Shown here piece by piece: positions 1 to 10,713 of a DNA stretch of 64,000 bases. The notes under the pieces were generated by a model. That model ran no database searches and had not been told where the DNA came from. It was given only the letters and a program-made list of their open reading frames with translations. How positions within the stretch are numbered: position 1 is the first letter of the stretch; each line of letters starts with the position of its first letter. Both the position numbers and the translations under genes were made by a program. This stretch comes from Corylus avellana (Eukaryota; Streptophyta; Magnoliopsida; Fagales; Betulaceae). Location: assembly GCF_901000735.1 (NCBI RefSeq), contig NC_081544.1:10169608-10233607 (forward strand). Direction: 5' to 3'.

Positions 1-339
1 TTTTCCATGGCCAGACCAGCAATACATCACCTGCAAAGTAGAGAAAATGGTCACTAGAATCCGCCGGTCTCTGGAGGACCGAAAACACTTCTATGTTTAA
101 GTTAGTATTTTGTTTTTTAAAAAACTAAATGAATTTTTTTTTTTTTTTTTTTTTTGGTGTCAAAATCAGAGATATTTTATGGTGTGTGTCCCCTTTTTAT
201 AAGAGAATCCATAGAGATTGAGTTATTTTCATATGGTAAAGGATAGAAAGAAAAGATAAAATATATATATGTCCACTTATGGCAGTTACCCGACGGGTTT
301 ACATAAAAGTCAGTATGTAGAGGAGGATAAATCAATAGC
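1..339. other. 3' flank of CNL pseudogene, no gene seen
   Basis: AT-rich sequence downstream of the minus-strand resistance-gene relic, with a T run near 132-155. It probably includes the former 3' UTR of that gene. I see no coding potential, RNA gene or transposon terminus. Confidence 0.5.
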
Positions 340-1978
340 TCAAAACCAAGCTCCATCTGCAATCTCTGAAACTCGTTTGCCAAATGTAAGTTGCTCCTTA
401 ACACTTGCACCTCTCAAGGCAGTCAAACTCCATAGTTCCGAAGGGAGCATGGTCAAATCAAAGCATTCATGGATAACCAAATGCCTTAGGCCTGGCATTA
501 CACCTTCTTCCTGTGTCCATCTTTCAATTTCCCCTTCATGCAATTTTAAGAATTGGAGTCGTAGAAACGAATGTGCACGCATGTGGATCAGACCGATAGA
601 AGAAAGACAATATTCTAGTTTCAATATCCAAAGTTCGGGAAATTTTTCCAACACTTCCATGCCACCCTCATCTAAAGACACCCCAGATAAGCTTATCTTG
701 GTGATTGTCTCTAGAAATGAATTATGAAGACTGATAATGCGCCCACCAAAATCTTTAATTTTCAAGGTTTGGAGATGGCTTAAATGGTTGACACTTGCCA
801 AAATACCTTCTAAATCCCATCCGCCCAATGGTTGCCTGTACTCATCCCTCATTAGCCCTAATTTCCTCATATTAGGAATCTTGCCCCCAACAATGAGATG
901 CACAATTTGTGAGTCAAATAGTTGAACGGAAAGGACTTGGAGGTTCCACAAAGCTATGACCGAGTGGTTATCAGATAAAATCACTTCCCCACACAAACTC
1001 CTTAAACGCGACAACTTCATTACCGAGTTTAGCAAACATTCACGCTCAAAGAATGTGGTTATGACAAGTGTTTCTAGATTCTTAAGATTGCCAATGGAAG
1101 TTGGAATAGCTCTGAGTTTATAACCACGTAATCTTATCTTCAAGTACTTTAAATGGATAAATGTTTCTATCTCTTGGGGAATGAAATGGGCATCTAGCTC
1201 CAAATGAAGCACCCGAAGCATTTTCAAGTTGTTGTGGACCCATTTCCAATGGATTTCCTCAAACTTCAGCCCAAACTTGCTTTCAAAGGACAAAAAAGAA
1301 CCAGCATATGAAGGGCTAGAGGTGTTTGAAGAAATGAATTGATGGAGAATTCTACTCTGGATGGAAAGTCTGCTAGAGGTGTTTCAAGATGAATGGTTAT
1401 CATCTCTAGGTACATAAAGAAGCTTCTCTTCTGCGCTCTTGGTTATGCATAGGTCTCGCAAAAGGTCATGAATACGACATGTCTTCACTCCTTCATCTGA
1501 CCTCTTAGTAGCCACTTGGATCAGGTTTCAATCAATAAGCTCCTCCAAGTAGTCGTCAGCAATATCCTCAATGTTCCGTCTCCCAGTGTGTTGTATGAAT
1601 CCCTCAGATATCCATAGTTTGATCATTTCCCTTACAATGATTTCGAAGTCTTCTGGGTATCCTTCAAAATACAAGAAGCACGGTTTCAAGCGACGAGGCA
1701 AGTAATTGTAGCTTAAGGCAAGAATGTCTTTGCATTCACTAAGGTTCCAATTTACATCGGCAATCACTTTTGACCATGTTCGGTGTGTCTTTTCTTTGTT
1801 TGCTAAAAGACCCCCTAATACCACAATTGAACGTGGCAACCCATGACAACCTTCTGCGATTTGTCTCCCCATAATTTCTAATTCGGGAGGACATTCTCTT
1901 CCTCGGAACACCTTTTTACAAAGGAGTTTCCAGCTTTCATCTTTGTTAAGGAATTGGAGAGAGTAAGGAGGAGTAAGG
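340..1978 (-). pseudogene. CNL resistance gene, 3' part (end of NB-ARC plus LRR), split by copia
   Basis: This is the C-terminal portion of a coiled-coil NB-LRR immune receptor (RPP13/RPM1-like class), which acts inside the cell as a nucleotide-dependent pathogen sensor. Reading from 1978 downward: the RNBS-C-like FLNKDESWKLL, the GLP motif in EGCHGLPRSIVVLGG, the RNBS-D-like LPRRLKPCFLYF, the winged-helix segment EMIKLWISEGFI, and an MHD-type motif that reads IHD (CRIHDLLRDLC). Leucine-rich repeats follow (LRVLHLEL, LKYLKIRL, LQTLKIKDF, LRLQFLKLHEGE) to a stop at 340-342. Two in-frame TGA codons interrupt it, near 1525 and 1387. The frame runs directly into 7403-8335 if the copia element and one target-site copy are ignored. 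The two parts would total about 855 codons, normal for the family. It is non-functional as assembled. Confidence 0.9.
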
Positions 1979-2655
1979 TGTTGGGTGGTCCCTCTTATGT
2001 GGGGACCATATGGACTACAACAAAACAAAGAGTTGTGTTTGTAGTAAAACTCTAACACACTATACGTGTGTTTCTAAGAGATAGAAAAGAAGAGAAAAAC
2101 AAGAAGAAGAAAAATAAGCAGTGCGGCGCAGGGAGAGAGAAAAAGAAAAAGAAAAAAAAAAAAAGGTTTCGCCTTTTTCACATCCGTCAGAGATTGGAAG
2201 GTCGTTTGTGGTTCGATCTTGATGCTATTTTAGAATGTTGCTCCTGACGACGAGTGCTACGTATTGACTGGTGTCGATTGTTGAAATTCCTCTCCAATCG
2301 CTTGGTTGCTAATACCTACTTGGTGAGATCTTTCTTTATTCTTGTTGGAATCCACTTTAGGGTGATGAATTTATGTTTAATCCAAGAATGCATGTATTCT
2401 TGATGTGGTGATAACCTCTAGATATTTCTCTAGGGAAGACAATTGTAAACTCATTATTGTTGATAGTGGAAGATTTAACTGGACTAGGTCCCGTGGTTTT
2501 TACCTTCGCATTGGAGGGTTTTCCACGTAAAAATCTTGGTGTCTTGCTTGTGGGTTTGCTTGATTATTATTTTGCTATTGTGTTACTATTTAATTTGCAC
2601 AAAGAGGGGTAGATTAATTCCGCTAAGCATCTGAAATTGGTGTTCATCCCTAACA
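1979..2655 (+). repeat. 5' LTR of copia copy 1
   Basis: 677 bp, starting TGTTGGG and ending CCTAACA, directly followed by the primer-binding site. It has a GA-rich stretch (about 2085-2165) that differs in arrangement from the 3' LTR. It resembles the 3' LTR of the second copy (24201-24876) more than its own partner. Confidence 0.93.
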
Positions 2656-2658
2656 AAG

Positions 2659-2670
2659 TGGTATCAGAGC
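2659..2670 (+). other. Primer-binding site, initiator Met-tRNA type
   Basis: TGGTATCAGAGC starts 3 bp after the 5' LTR. It complements the 3' end of plant initiator methionine tRNA, the usual primer of copia reverse transcription. Confidence 0.93.
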
Positions 2671-2710
2671 CTTTGGTTCATTGTTTGTGTGGAGTTCTTG
2701 TGTGAATTAA

Positions 2711-5700
2711 ATGGAAGAGTCATCTAATAGCATGATTAAACTCACAGCTTCCAATTATTCAATTTGGAAGACTAGGATGGAAGATATTTTGTATTGCAAG
2801 GAATTGTTTGACCCCATTGAGTTGAAAGGTGTCAAACCAGTTGCTGTAACCAACGATGATTGGAAGAAATTAAATAGGAAAGCCGTTGGATATATCAGGC
2901 AGTGGGTTGATCAAAGTGTCTTTTATCACGTAGCTAACGAAGTTGATGCTTATGGTCTTTGGCAGAAGTTAGAGAGTCTTTATGAACGAAAGACTGCTCA
3001 AAACAAAGCCTTTGTGATAAGAAGGCTTGTGAATTTGAAGTACAAAGATGGGCATAGTGTTACGGAGCATCTGAGTAATTTTCAAGGAATGTTGAACGAG
3101 TTGTCTACCATGAAACTTGCATTAGATGATGAGGTGCAAGCATTACTTGTGTTGAGTTCTTTGCAAGACAGTTGGGAAACGTTGGTGGTGTCACTCAGTA
3201 ATTCGGCTCCCAATGGTGTGATAACTATGAGTATAGTAAAAGACAGCATGTTCAATGAAGAGGCAAGAAGGAAAGAGCAAGGTATTTCTTCTTATTCAGA
3301 GGCACTTGTTATAGAAAGGTGGGGGAGAAGTAAAAGCAGAAAACCTCACAGGTATGACAGTCATGACAAGTCAAGAGGAAAGTCATATTCAAAAATGGAC
3401 ATAAAATGTTTTCACTGTGGCAAGCCTGGGCATATAAGAAGAGATTGCAGAAAGTTTAAAAGGGAACAGTTGAAAGGAAAAGACGAAGAACGTCAAGAAG
3501 AAAAAGACACTGCAGCAGTTGCATCTGATGGTGATGTGGTATTTGCTTTTGATGAAGCTTATGCTAATCTCGCATGTGATGAATCTACGTGGGTAGTTGA
3601 TACAGCAGCATCTTTTCATATTACTCCACATAGAGATTTCTTCTCTTCCTACACCAGTGGCGATTTTGGTTGGGTTAGGATGGGAAATGAAGCAAAGTGT
3701 AAAGTTGTGGGAATGGGAGATATACAACTAGAAACCAGCATTGGGTGCAAATTGATTCTCATGGATGTTAGGCATGTTCCTGAAATGCGCTTCAACTTGA
3801 TTTCTATTGGGAAACTTGATGATGAAAGCTACCACAATTACCTTGGAGGTGGACAGTGGAAACTGAGCAAGGGTTCTCTTATCTTAGCCAGGGGAAAGAA
3901 GACCAACACTCTCTACAAAACAGCTGCAAGACTAGTCAAGGGAGATGCGATTGTTGTTGAGATTGAAAACTCCACTGAGCTATGGCACAAGAGGCTTGGT
4001 CACATGAGTGAGAAGGGACTTCAGATTCTCTCCAAGGAACAGCTCCTACCTAATAATAAAGGTACGTCACTAACGCCCTGTACTCATTGTCTTGTTGGAA
4101 AACAAAGAAGAGTTTCATTTCAAAAATCTTTTTCATCAAGAAAGTCTAATATTCTTGATTTAGTTCACACTGATGTCTGCACTATGAACACTAAAACACT
4201 AGGTGGTGCACTTTATTATGTAACTTTTATTGATGACCACTCTAGAAAGGTATGGGTGTTTGCTTTGAAAACCAAAGATCAGGTATTGGGTATGTTCAAA
4301 GTCTTTCATATGAAGGTTGAAAGAGAAACTGGAAGGCAGTTAAAATGTATCCATGCAGACAATGGTGGTGAATACAGAGGACCGTTTGAAGAGTATTGCA
4401 AAAGCCATGGGATCAGGCTTGAGAAAACTGTGCCCAAGACTCCGCAGCATAATGGCGTAGCAGAGAGAATGAACAGAACCATCTGTGAGAGAATCAGGTG
4501 TATGCTCTCTCATGCAAAATTGCCTAAACATTTTTGGAGTGAGGCAATGAGGACAGCAGTTGACTTGATAAATCTTCTCCTTCAGTTCCTTTGGAAGGTG
4601 ACATTCCTCAAAGGGTTTGGACAGGGAAAGATGTTTCTTTTGAGCATTTGAGAGTGTTTGGCTGCAGGGCATTCGTCCATATTCCTAGAGATGAGAGGTT
4701 AAAGCTTGATAGCAAAGTCAAGCAATGTATCTTCATGGGTTATAGGCATGACGAGTTTGGTTACAGGTTATGGGATCCAGTTAATACGAAAATCATACGA
4801 AGCAGGGATGTCGTATTCTTTGAAGATCAAACCATTGAAGACTTGGATCAGAAAAATGCAGAGTCTCTCAGTGAATACCGTGTTGATTTGGATCTAGTTA
4901 TTCCTCCTTGTGTGATGCATGATGAACACATTGGAGATGTACAAGAAGAACAGGTTGATACAGTTAGTGAAAATGGTGAGCCTGCAATTGATAATGCGGA
5001 GTCAGAAGAGCATCTAAAGCAAGCTTCTTCAGAACCAGCCGTTGAGATTCAGTTGAGAAGATCTACCAAAAACCGACAGCCTTCCAGAACGTATTCAGTC
5101 AATGAGTATGTGTTACTTTCTGATGGGGGAGAGCCAGAAACTTATCAAGAGGTTATGCTACATGACCAGAAAAATCAATGGTTAGAATCCATGCAAGACG
5201 AGATGAAATCCTTGCATGAGAATCACACATATGATTTGGTGGAACTGCCTAAGGGTAAGAGAGCACTCAAGAATAACTGGGTGTTCAGATGCAAGATTGA
5301 ACCAAACAGATCACAGCCAAGGTACAAGGCGCGACTAGTTGTGAAGGGGTTCGGTCAAAAGAAGGGCATTGATTTTGATGAAATTTTCTCACCCGTGGTA
5401 AAGATGTCTTCTATCAGAGTTGTTTTGAGTTTGGCTGCCAAAATGAATTTGGAGATCGAGCAACTTGATGGGAAGACTGCTTTCCTTCATGGTGATTTGG
5501 AGGAGGAAATTTATATGGAGCAACCAGAGGGGTTCACAGCTAAAGGCAAAGAACACCTAGTGTGTCGGTTGAAAAAGAGCTTGTACGGACTCAAGCAGGC
5601 ACCGAGACAATGGTATAAGAAGTTTGATTCTTTTATGGTTGATCATGGGTATGAGAGAACTACAGCAGATCATTGTGTGTTTGTGAAGAAATTCTCTGAT

Positions 5701-6696
5701 GGAGAATTTATTATTCTCTTGCTATATGTGGACGATATGTTGATTGTTTGTCGTGACACTAGTAAAATTGACAGATTGAAGAAAGAATTGAGTAAGTCCT
5801 TTGCTATGAAAGACTTGGGACCCGCAAAGCATATCCTTGGTATGAAGATCTCTCGTGATAGGAAGAAAGGAAAATTGTGGCTATCATAAGAGAGTTATAT
5901 CGAGAAGGTATTGGACAGATTCAACATGAGCAAGGCAAAACCGGTGAGCTCTACACTTGCAGAACATTTGAAGTTGAGTTCAAAGCAAAGTCCTACAAGT
6001 GAGAAAGAAAAAGATGAAATGAAGAAAGTGCCTTACGCATCAGCCGTGGGTAGCTTGATGTACGCCATGGTGTGTACGAGGCCTGATATCGCTCATGCAG
6101 TTGGAGTTGTTAGTCGGTTCCTTTCTAATCCTGGCAAAGAACATTGGGCAGCTGTGAAATGGATTCTCAGGTATCTCAGAGGTACTTCGAGAGTATGTTT
6201 GTGCTTCGGCAGTGGTCAACAGGTGCTTGATGGGTTTACAGACGCAGATATGGCTGGGGATATTGATTCTAGAAAATCTACTTCAGGGTACCTGATTACT
6301 TATTCAGGGGGAGCAGTGTCATGGCAGTCCAGATTGCAGAAGTGTGTTGCTTTGTCTACCACAGAGGCAGAGTACATTGCTATCACTGAAGCGGCCAAAG
6401 AATTGTTATGGATGAAAAAGTTCTTACAAGAATTGGGTTTACAGCAAGAGAGGTATGTGCTTTACTGTGACAGTCAGAGTGCCATCCATCTCAGTAAGAA
6501 TTCAACTTTCCATTCAAGATCGAAACATATCGATGTTAAGTGTCATTGGATTCGTGATGCACTGGAGGATAAGCTGTTACAGATTGAGAAAATTCATACT
6601 TATGATAATGGGTCAAATATGATGACTAAACCGTTGCCTATGCAAAAGCTTGAAATTTGCAGAAGCGCGGCGGGCTTGGTGGAGCCCCCTACATAA
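2711..6696 (+). pseudogene. copia gag-pol polyprotein, one frameshift and one stop
   Basis: The ATG at 2711 follows the LTR and primer site with a short leader. Domains in order: a UBN2-type gag; a CCHC zinc knuckle (CFHCGKPGHIRRDC, about residues 234-247); an aspartic protease with catalytic Asp near residue 297 (VVDTAASFH); the integrase HHCC finger (HKRLGH, then CTHC); the integrase core with D (HTDVCTM), D (HADNGGEY) and E (NGVAERMNRTI); RT with YVDD at 5725-5736; and RNase H (TDADMAGD, STTEAEYIA, CDSQSAI). A -1 type frameshift lies near 4580, just after the integrase core. An in-frame TAA lies at 5887-5889, where copy 2 has CAA. The final stop is at 6694-6696. The polyprotein cannot be made intact, but all catalytic motifs remain. 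Confidence 0.93.
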
Positions 6697-6697
6697 T

Positions 6698-6712
6698 CAG
6701 GAGGGGGAGATT
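6698..6712 (+). other. Polypurine tract of copia copy 1
   Basis: A purine-rich run (CAGGAGGGGGAGATT) immediately precedes the 3' LTR. It is the expected plus-strand DNA primer in reverse transcription. Confidence 0.85.
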
Positions 6713-7397
6713 TGTTGGGTGGTCCCTCTTATGTGGGGACCACATGGACTACAACAAAACAAAGAATTTTGTTTGTAGTAAAACTCTAACACACTATACG
6801 TGTGTTTATAAGAGATAGAAAAGAAGAGAAAAACAAGGGAGATAGAGAAAAAGAAGTAGTGCGGCACTGGGAGAGAAAGAAAAAGAAAAAGAAGAAAAAA
6901 AAAAAAGGGTTTCGCCTATTCACATCCATCAGAGATTGGAGGTTCGTTTGTGGTCCGATCTTGATGCAATTTTAGAGTCTTGCTCCTGACGACAAGTGCT
7001 ACGTATTGACTGGTGTTGATCGTTGGAATTCCTCTCCAATCGCTTGGTTGCTAATACCTATTTGATGAGATCTTTCTTTATTCTTGTTGGAATCCACTTT
7101 AGGGTGATGAATTTATGTTTAATCCAAGAATGCATGTATTCTTGATGTGGTGATAATCTCTAGATATTTCTCTAGGGAAGACAATTGTAAACTCATTATT
7201 GTTGATAGTGGAAGATTTAACTAGACTAGGTCCCGTGGTTTTTACCTTCGCATTGGAGGGTTTTCCACGTAAAAATCTTGGTGTCTTGCTTGTGGGTTTG
7301 CTTGATTATTATTTTGCTATTGTGTTACTATTTAATTTGCACAAAGAGGGGTAGATTAATTCCGCTAAGCATCTAAAATTGGTGTTCATCCCTAACA
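6713..7397 (+). repeat. 3' LTR of copia copy 1
   Basis: 685 bp. It differs from the 5' LTR at roughly 4% of positions, with a rearranged GA-rich segment near 6836-6900. It ends CCTAACA and is followed by the TAAGG target-site copy. Confidence 0.93.
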
Positions 7398-7402
7398 TAA
7401 GG

Positions 7403-8335
7403 CTTGCATGTAAGGCGACTTCTTTTATACGGCTGGTGATTAATATTCTGCTTCCATTGGAGTTATAGGAAAAGCATCTTTTACCTCATTCCAGTCTTGG
7501 GTTTTCCAGATGTCGTCCATGACTACTAAGTACCTCTTCCCTTGCAAGCATTTGTGCAACTTCTCTACTAGGAACACTTTTGCATGTTCCTCACTCATCC
7601 CTTTGAGTTTCGTTGTCAACTCATCTGATATTGGCATCTGAGATTTTAAAATTTGAAGCAATAATTCACTGGTTTTGAGATACATACACCCATACACGGC
7701 AATGAAAGTGGCTCTTAACGTGATCATTATTGTAGATTTTTCTTGCAAGAGTGGTCTTTCCCAGCCCACCCATGCCAACGATTGAAATGACATCAAGATT
7801 TGAATTCTCTGTTTCATAAGTAAGTTGATTCGCCAATGTATAAGAGTCATTAACGAAGCCCACCACTTCATCTTCCTCGACGTATCTCCTACGTCTGTGC
7901 ATTGCCTTCTCTGTTTCTGTATCTACACTTATTTCATCTTTTTCAATTTCGTACTTTTCTATATTGTCATAGATTTTTTTGATCTCTTTGTTGAGGCCTT
8001 CTATCTTCTTTGCAACATCACGGAGCATTTTTGCATGCATAATGCCATAGACTATCTTCCCTGCAATATTCCTCTTCCTTTGTTCTTCGACTTTGAGGAT
8101 AAACGTGTCGATAACATCCTCAGCCTCATAAGCAAACTTCTGTGATTTGCCTGACTAACACCTTCACATTTTCATGCTTGCCTTGTTTCACATTGGAGTT
8201 CTCAAGGAAGATATTTATCCTCTCAAGCTCCCTTTGAAATGACTTGACTTCATCTTCAACTTCAGAAAGGAAACTTGCTCCTTGTATGAGTAGGGGTAGT
8301 TGCTGTAGAAGAACATTAACGACATTGTCGGCCAT
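7403..8335 (-). pseudogene. CNL resistance gene, 5' part (CC and start of NB-ARC)
   Basis: N-terminal half of the split immune-receptor gene. The ATG at 8333-8335 opens an Rx-type coiled coil (LSEVEDEVKSFQRELERI). After a frameshift near 8130 comes AEDVID, the EDVID-type motif, in the next frame. The P-loop VGMGGLGKTTLARKIY lies near 7745-7800. The RNBS-A-like CRVWVYVSQ follows, then a second frameshift near 7670. Kinase-2 is YLVVMDDIW, and after a third frameshift near 7450 the RNBS-B-like GSRILITSRIKEVA runs up to the copia junction. Three frameshifts add to the transposon as disabling lesions. A CT repeat lies just upstream of the ATG, in the likely 5' UTR. Confidence 0.9.
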
Positions 8336-8364
8336 TGTTGCTTGTCTTCCCTCCTCCTATTTTT

Positions 8365-8365
<1 letters not shown>

Positions 8366-8397
<32 letters not shown>
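8366..8397. repeat. (CT)16 microsatellite, 5' UTR of CNL relic
   Basis: An uninterrupted CT run about 30 bp upstream of the CNL start codon; on the gene's strand it is a GA repeat. GA/CT repeats are common in plant 5' UTRs. The same run recurs at 25845-25876. Confidence 0.9.
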
Positions 8398-8400
<3 letters not shown>

Positions 8401-8683
8401 GGGGATTTTCTCTTGGTTGGGGCCGGTATTGATTAAGGAGAAGGCACCCACAGGTTCAAAATTAACAACAGTGCTTCACATTTCAAACATGGAGATCGAG
8501 TAGCTGTTGAGAGACAAGAAGAGATATGGAAAGCAACTCTCCAAAATAAGAACAGTGGACAATCACCAAAACAAAAAATAAATAAGAACATTGGATATAT
8601 AAAAATAAATAAATAAAAAAAATAAAAAAAAAAACAGTGGACACTATTTCCACGTTGCTTCCACAAAATAAGAATAATTCAAG

Positions 8684-8718
<35 letters not shown>

Positions 8719-9206
8719 TGACAAACAACCTAAAATACAAAATACATAAAACATTTTTCAACATATTAAAAAAGTGTACATGTATGTTATACTAAAACAC
8801 ATTTTTTTAAATATAAAACAAAAAATATATACCTCCAAAATACATTAACAATCAATCCTATTTTTTTTTCTAATTTAGCTTCTCACTTCTTGAAAATACC
8901 ATACATCACACTCTAAATATTTCTCCACTGTATTTATTTTTTAATAACTTTTAAAATACTTTTTCAGTTAGAAACTCAATTGTTTATGTTTTAACTACTC
9001 TTTTTTCTTTTTCTTTTTTTGTCTTAAAAATATAAAATAAAAATAAAAATAAAAACAACTCATTTTTTAAAAAACACCCCACATCCCACCCTTTCAATTT
9101 TTTCACTACTTTATTGAAATTATAGTCTTAATAATATTATATCTATTGTTTTATTTAATATCATCTTTTTTTTTTTCTTCTCCATATATGGAGAGTATAA
9201 CAAATG
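8398..9206. other. AT-rich region upstream of CNL relic
   Basis: Former promoter side of the minus-strand CNL. It contains a (TAA)n microsatellite at 8685-8718 and A- and T-rich tracts. Open frames here are repeats of Tyr or Lys codons and are not credible genes. Confidence 0.6.
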
Positions 9207-9374
9207 GGAAATGCTATGTGTTCTTCTAATATTCTCCTAGTATTCTTTAAATATGATGTAACTTTTAAAATTATCGTTGAATTTAAGATTGTCATTATTG
9301 ATTTTTAATCTATTGGTGATTTTAAAAGTCACATCATAGTTGGAAGGACACCAGAAGAACACTTAGCATTTTCC
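9207..9374. mobile_element. MITE-like foldback element
   Basis: About 168 bp with imperfect terminal inverted repeats of ~24 bp. The left end reads GGAAATGCTATGTGTTCTTC; the right end, reverse-complemented, reads GGAAAATGCTAAGTGTTCTTC. The interior is also partly self-complementary. There is no coding capacity. No clear target-site duplication is visible, so the superfamily is open. A copy sits at 26690-26857. Confidence 0.65.
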
Positions 9375-10613
9375 TTAATTAAATTTTTAAAAAAAATGCT
9401 ATAGTTGCAGGGTAGATTTCGAGAATAACTTTAACAAATTTTAAGATTGGCGTGGCAATAACTAGTTCAATGCAAAGAGCATTAGCACTAGCCTAGGCAA
9501 AGTTTTTCCAGCTTTTAGCTATATTTTTTATTTTAACTATTCATTTTACAAAACATTATATTTCAATTTCTAAATATTTTTCTATTTTATTTAGATATTT
9601 TCTTTATCATTTTTATATTCATTTAAAAAAAAAATACAAAATTAATCCATGAAGTTATACTATTAACAAGGGAAAAATATAAAAAATTTCCCTAAACTAA
9701 CTGTTATTTTAAAATTAACTGCATTAATGGATAAGTATGCTAAAGTAATACATAAAATTATCAAAGTGTGTCAAAAATGCCACTTTTTTTTAATTATATT
9801 GCTATAACACCCTTATTTTCTAGATTAAAAAATATATAAATATATCAAATTTAAAAATTACTTTAAAAAAATAAAATAAAATAAAGGTGACTGCCTCTTG
9901 GGGAGAAGCCACCCCAGCCCATGGGCAAAAAGGATCCTTTCTATTGCACATGAAATAAAAAAGATTCATTAGTGCATTTAGGAAGATAATATTGTCCATT
10001 TGTTTTTTGGGCAAAATATTTTTGACAAGTATGCTCTCTTAGTTGCACTAAATAGATATAATGAAATGAAAAGAATCTGTTTCCGCCCATAGGAGGGTCA
10101 AGAGGTGGCCAGGGATGGCGTGCAGCTACCCTATGGGCTAGCATGGCCACACGGGACACCCCCACCTCTGGCAAGCCACCCCCCTCTCCAAGGGATGGAT
10201 ACATTAAAAAATAATGTATTTGATTTTTTGCTTGATTTTTTTTATTTTTATTTTTATTTTTAATCTCAAAATAAATCATTAAAAAATAATTCAATACACA
10301 AAAGCATCACAAAACCTTATCTCACTCAAACACTTTTCAAAACTAAAACATTCAGGTGAATAAAAAAAGAATTTGGCGAGCCTAGCAATTGTAGCAAAGC
10401 CATAAATTACTGTAGCTTTTTTTTTTTTTTTTTTTTTCCTAGAATTAGAAGCTTAGAATGATTTGTGTTATATATCTAATGGGTTATGAAATATTTATTA
10501 ATTTGCATCTTGAATTATGTTTATATCAATTTTTTTGTACTATTACAAATTACAAAATATTAAATATATTAAATGGTAGATATCCATTTTTCTTGATAGG
10601 GGGAAGTCCAGTT
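9375..10613. other. AT-rich intergenic DNA up to contig end
   Basis: No gene seen. A stretch starting GAGCATTAGCACTAGCC near 9478 looks like the end of a common plant MITE class, but no partner end is clear. A C- and G-rich patch at 10085-10200 and a T run at 10419-10437 are the other landmarks. The contig stops at 10613; the same sequence continues without a break at 28094/28095. Confidence 0.5.
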
Positions 10614-10713
10614 NNNNNNNNNNNNNNNNNNNNNNNNNNNNNNNNNNNNNNNNNNNNNNNNNNNNNNNNNNNNNNNNNNNNNNNNNNNNNNNNNNNNNNN
10701 NNNNNNNNNNNNN
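10614..10713. other. Assembly gap (100 N)
   Basis: Exactly 100 N, a placeholder of unknown true size. Frames spanning it are artefacts. Confidence 0.99.

Larger units (their letters stand above)
1979..7397 (+). mobile_element. Ty1/copia LTR retrotransposon, Tork/Tnt1-like, copy 1
   Basis: Complete element of 5419 bp. LTRs run 1979-2655 and 6713-7397, both TGTTGGG...CCTAACA. The primer-binding site is 2659-2670 and the polypurine tract about 6698-6712. The 5-bp target-site duplication TAAGG sits at 1974-1978 and 7398-7402. Domain order is gag, protease, integrase, RT, RNase H, as in copia. The protease signature VVDTAASFH resembles the DTA type I associate with Tnt1/Tork elements. The LTRs differ at roughly 4% of positions by eye, so this is not a recent insertion, although the coding region has only one frameshift and one stop. 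Confidence 0.95.
2722..10613 (+). repeat. 7.9-kb duplicated block, copy 1
   Basis: It covers the copia internal region, its 3' LTR, the CNL 5' half, the MITE and the AT-rich flank. It matches 20210-28094 with an offset of 17479-17488 bp. The block runs exactly to the contig end at the N gap, while its partner begins exactly at the next gap. That is the geometry of an unmerged dovetail overlap. Confidence 0.93.

Noticed and set aside
4560..4660. copia frameshift as programmed ribosomal frameshifting between gag and pol
   Set aside because: It lies after the integrase core and not at a gag-pol border. A single-base loss in a T-rich stretch explains it better.
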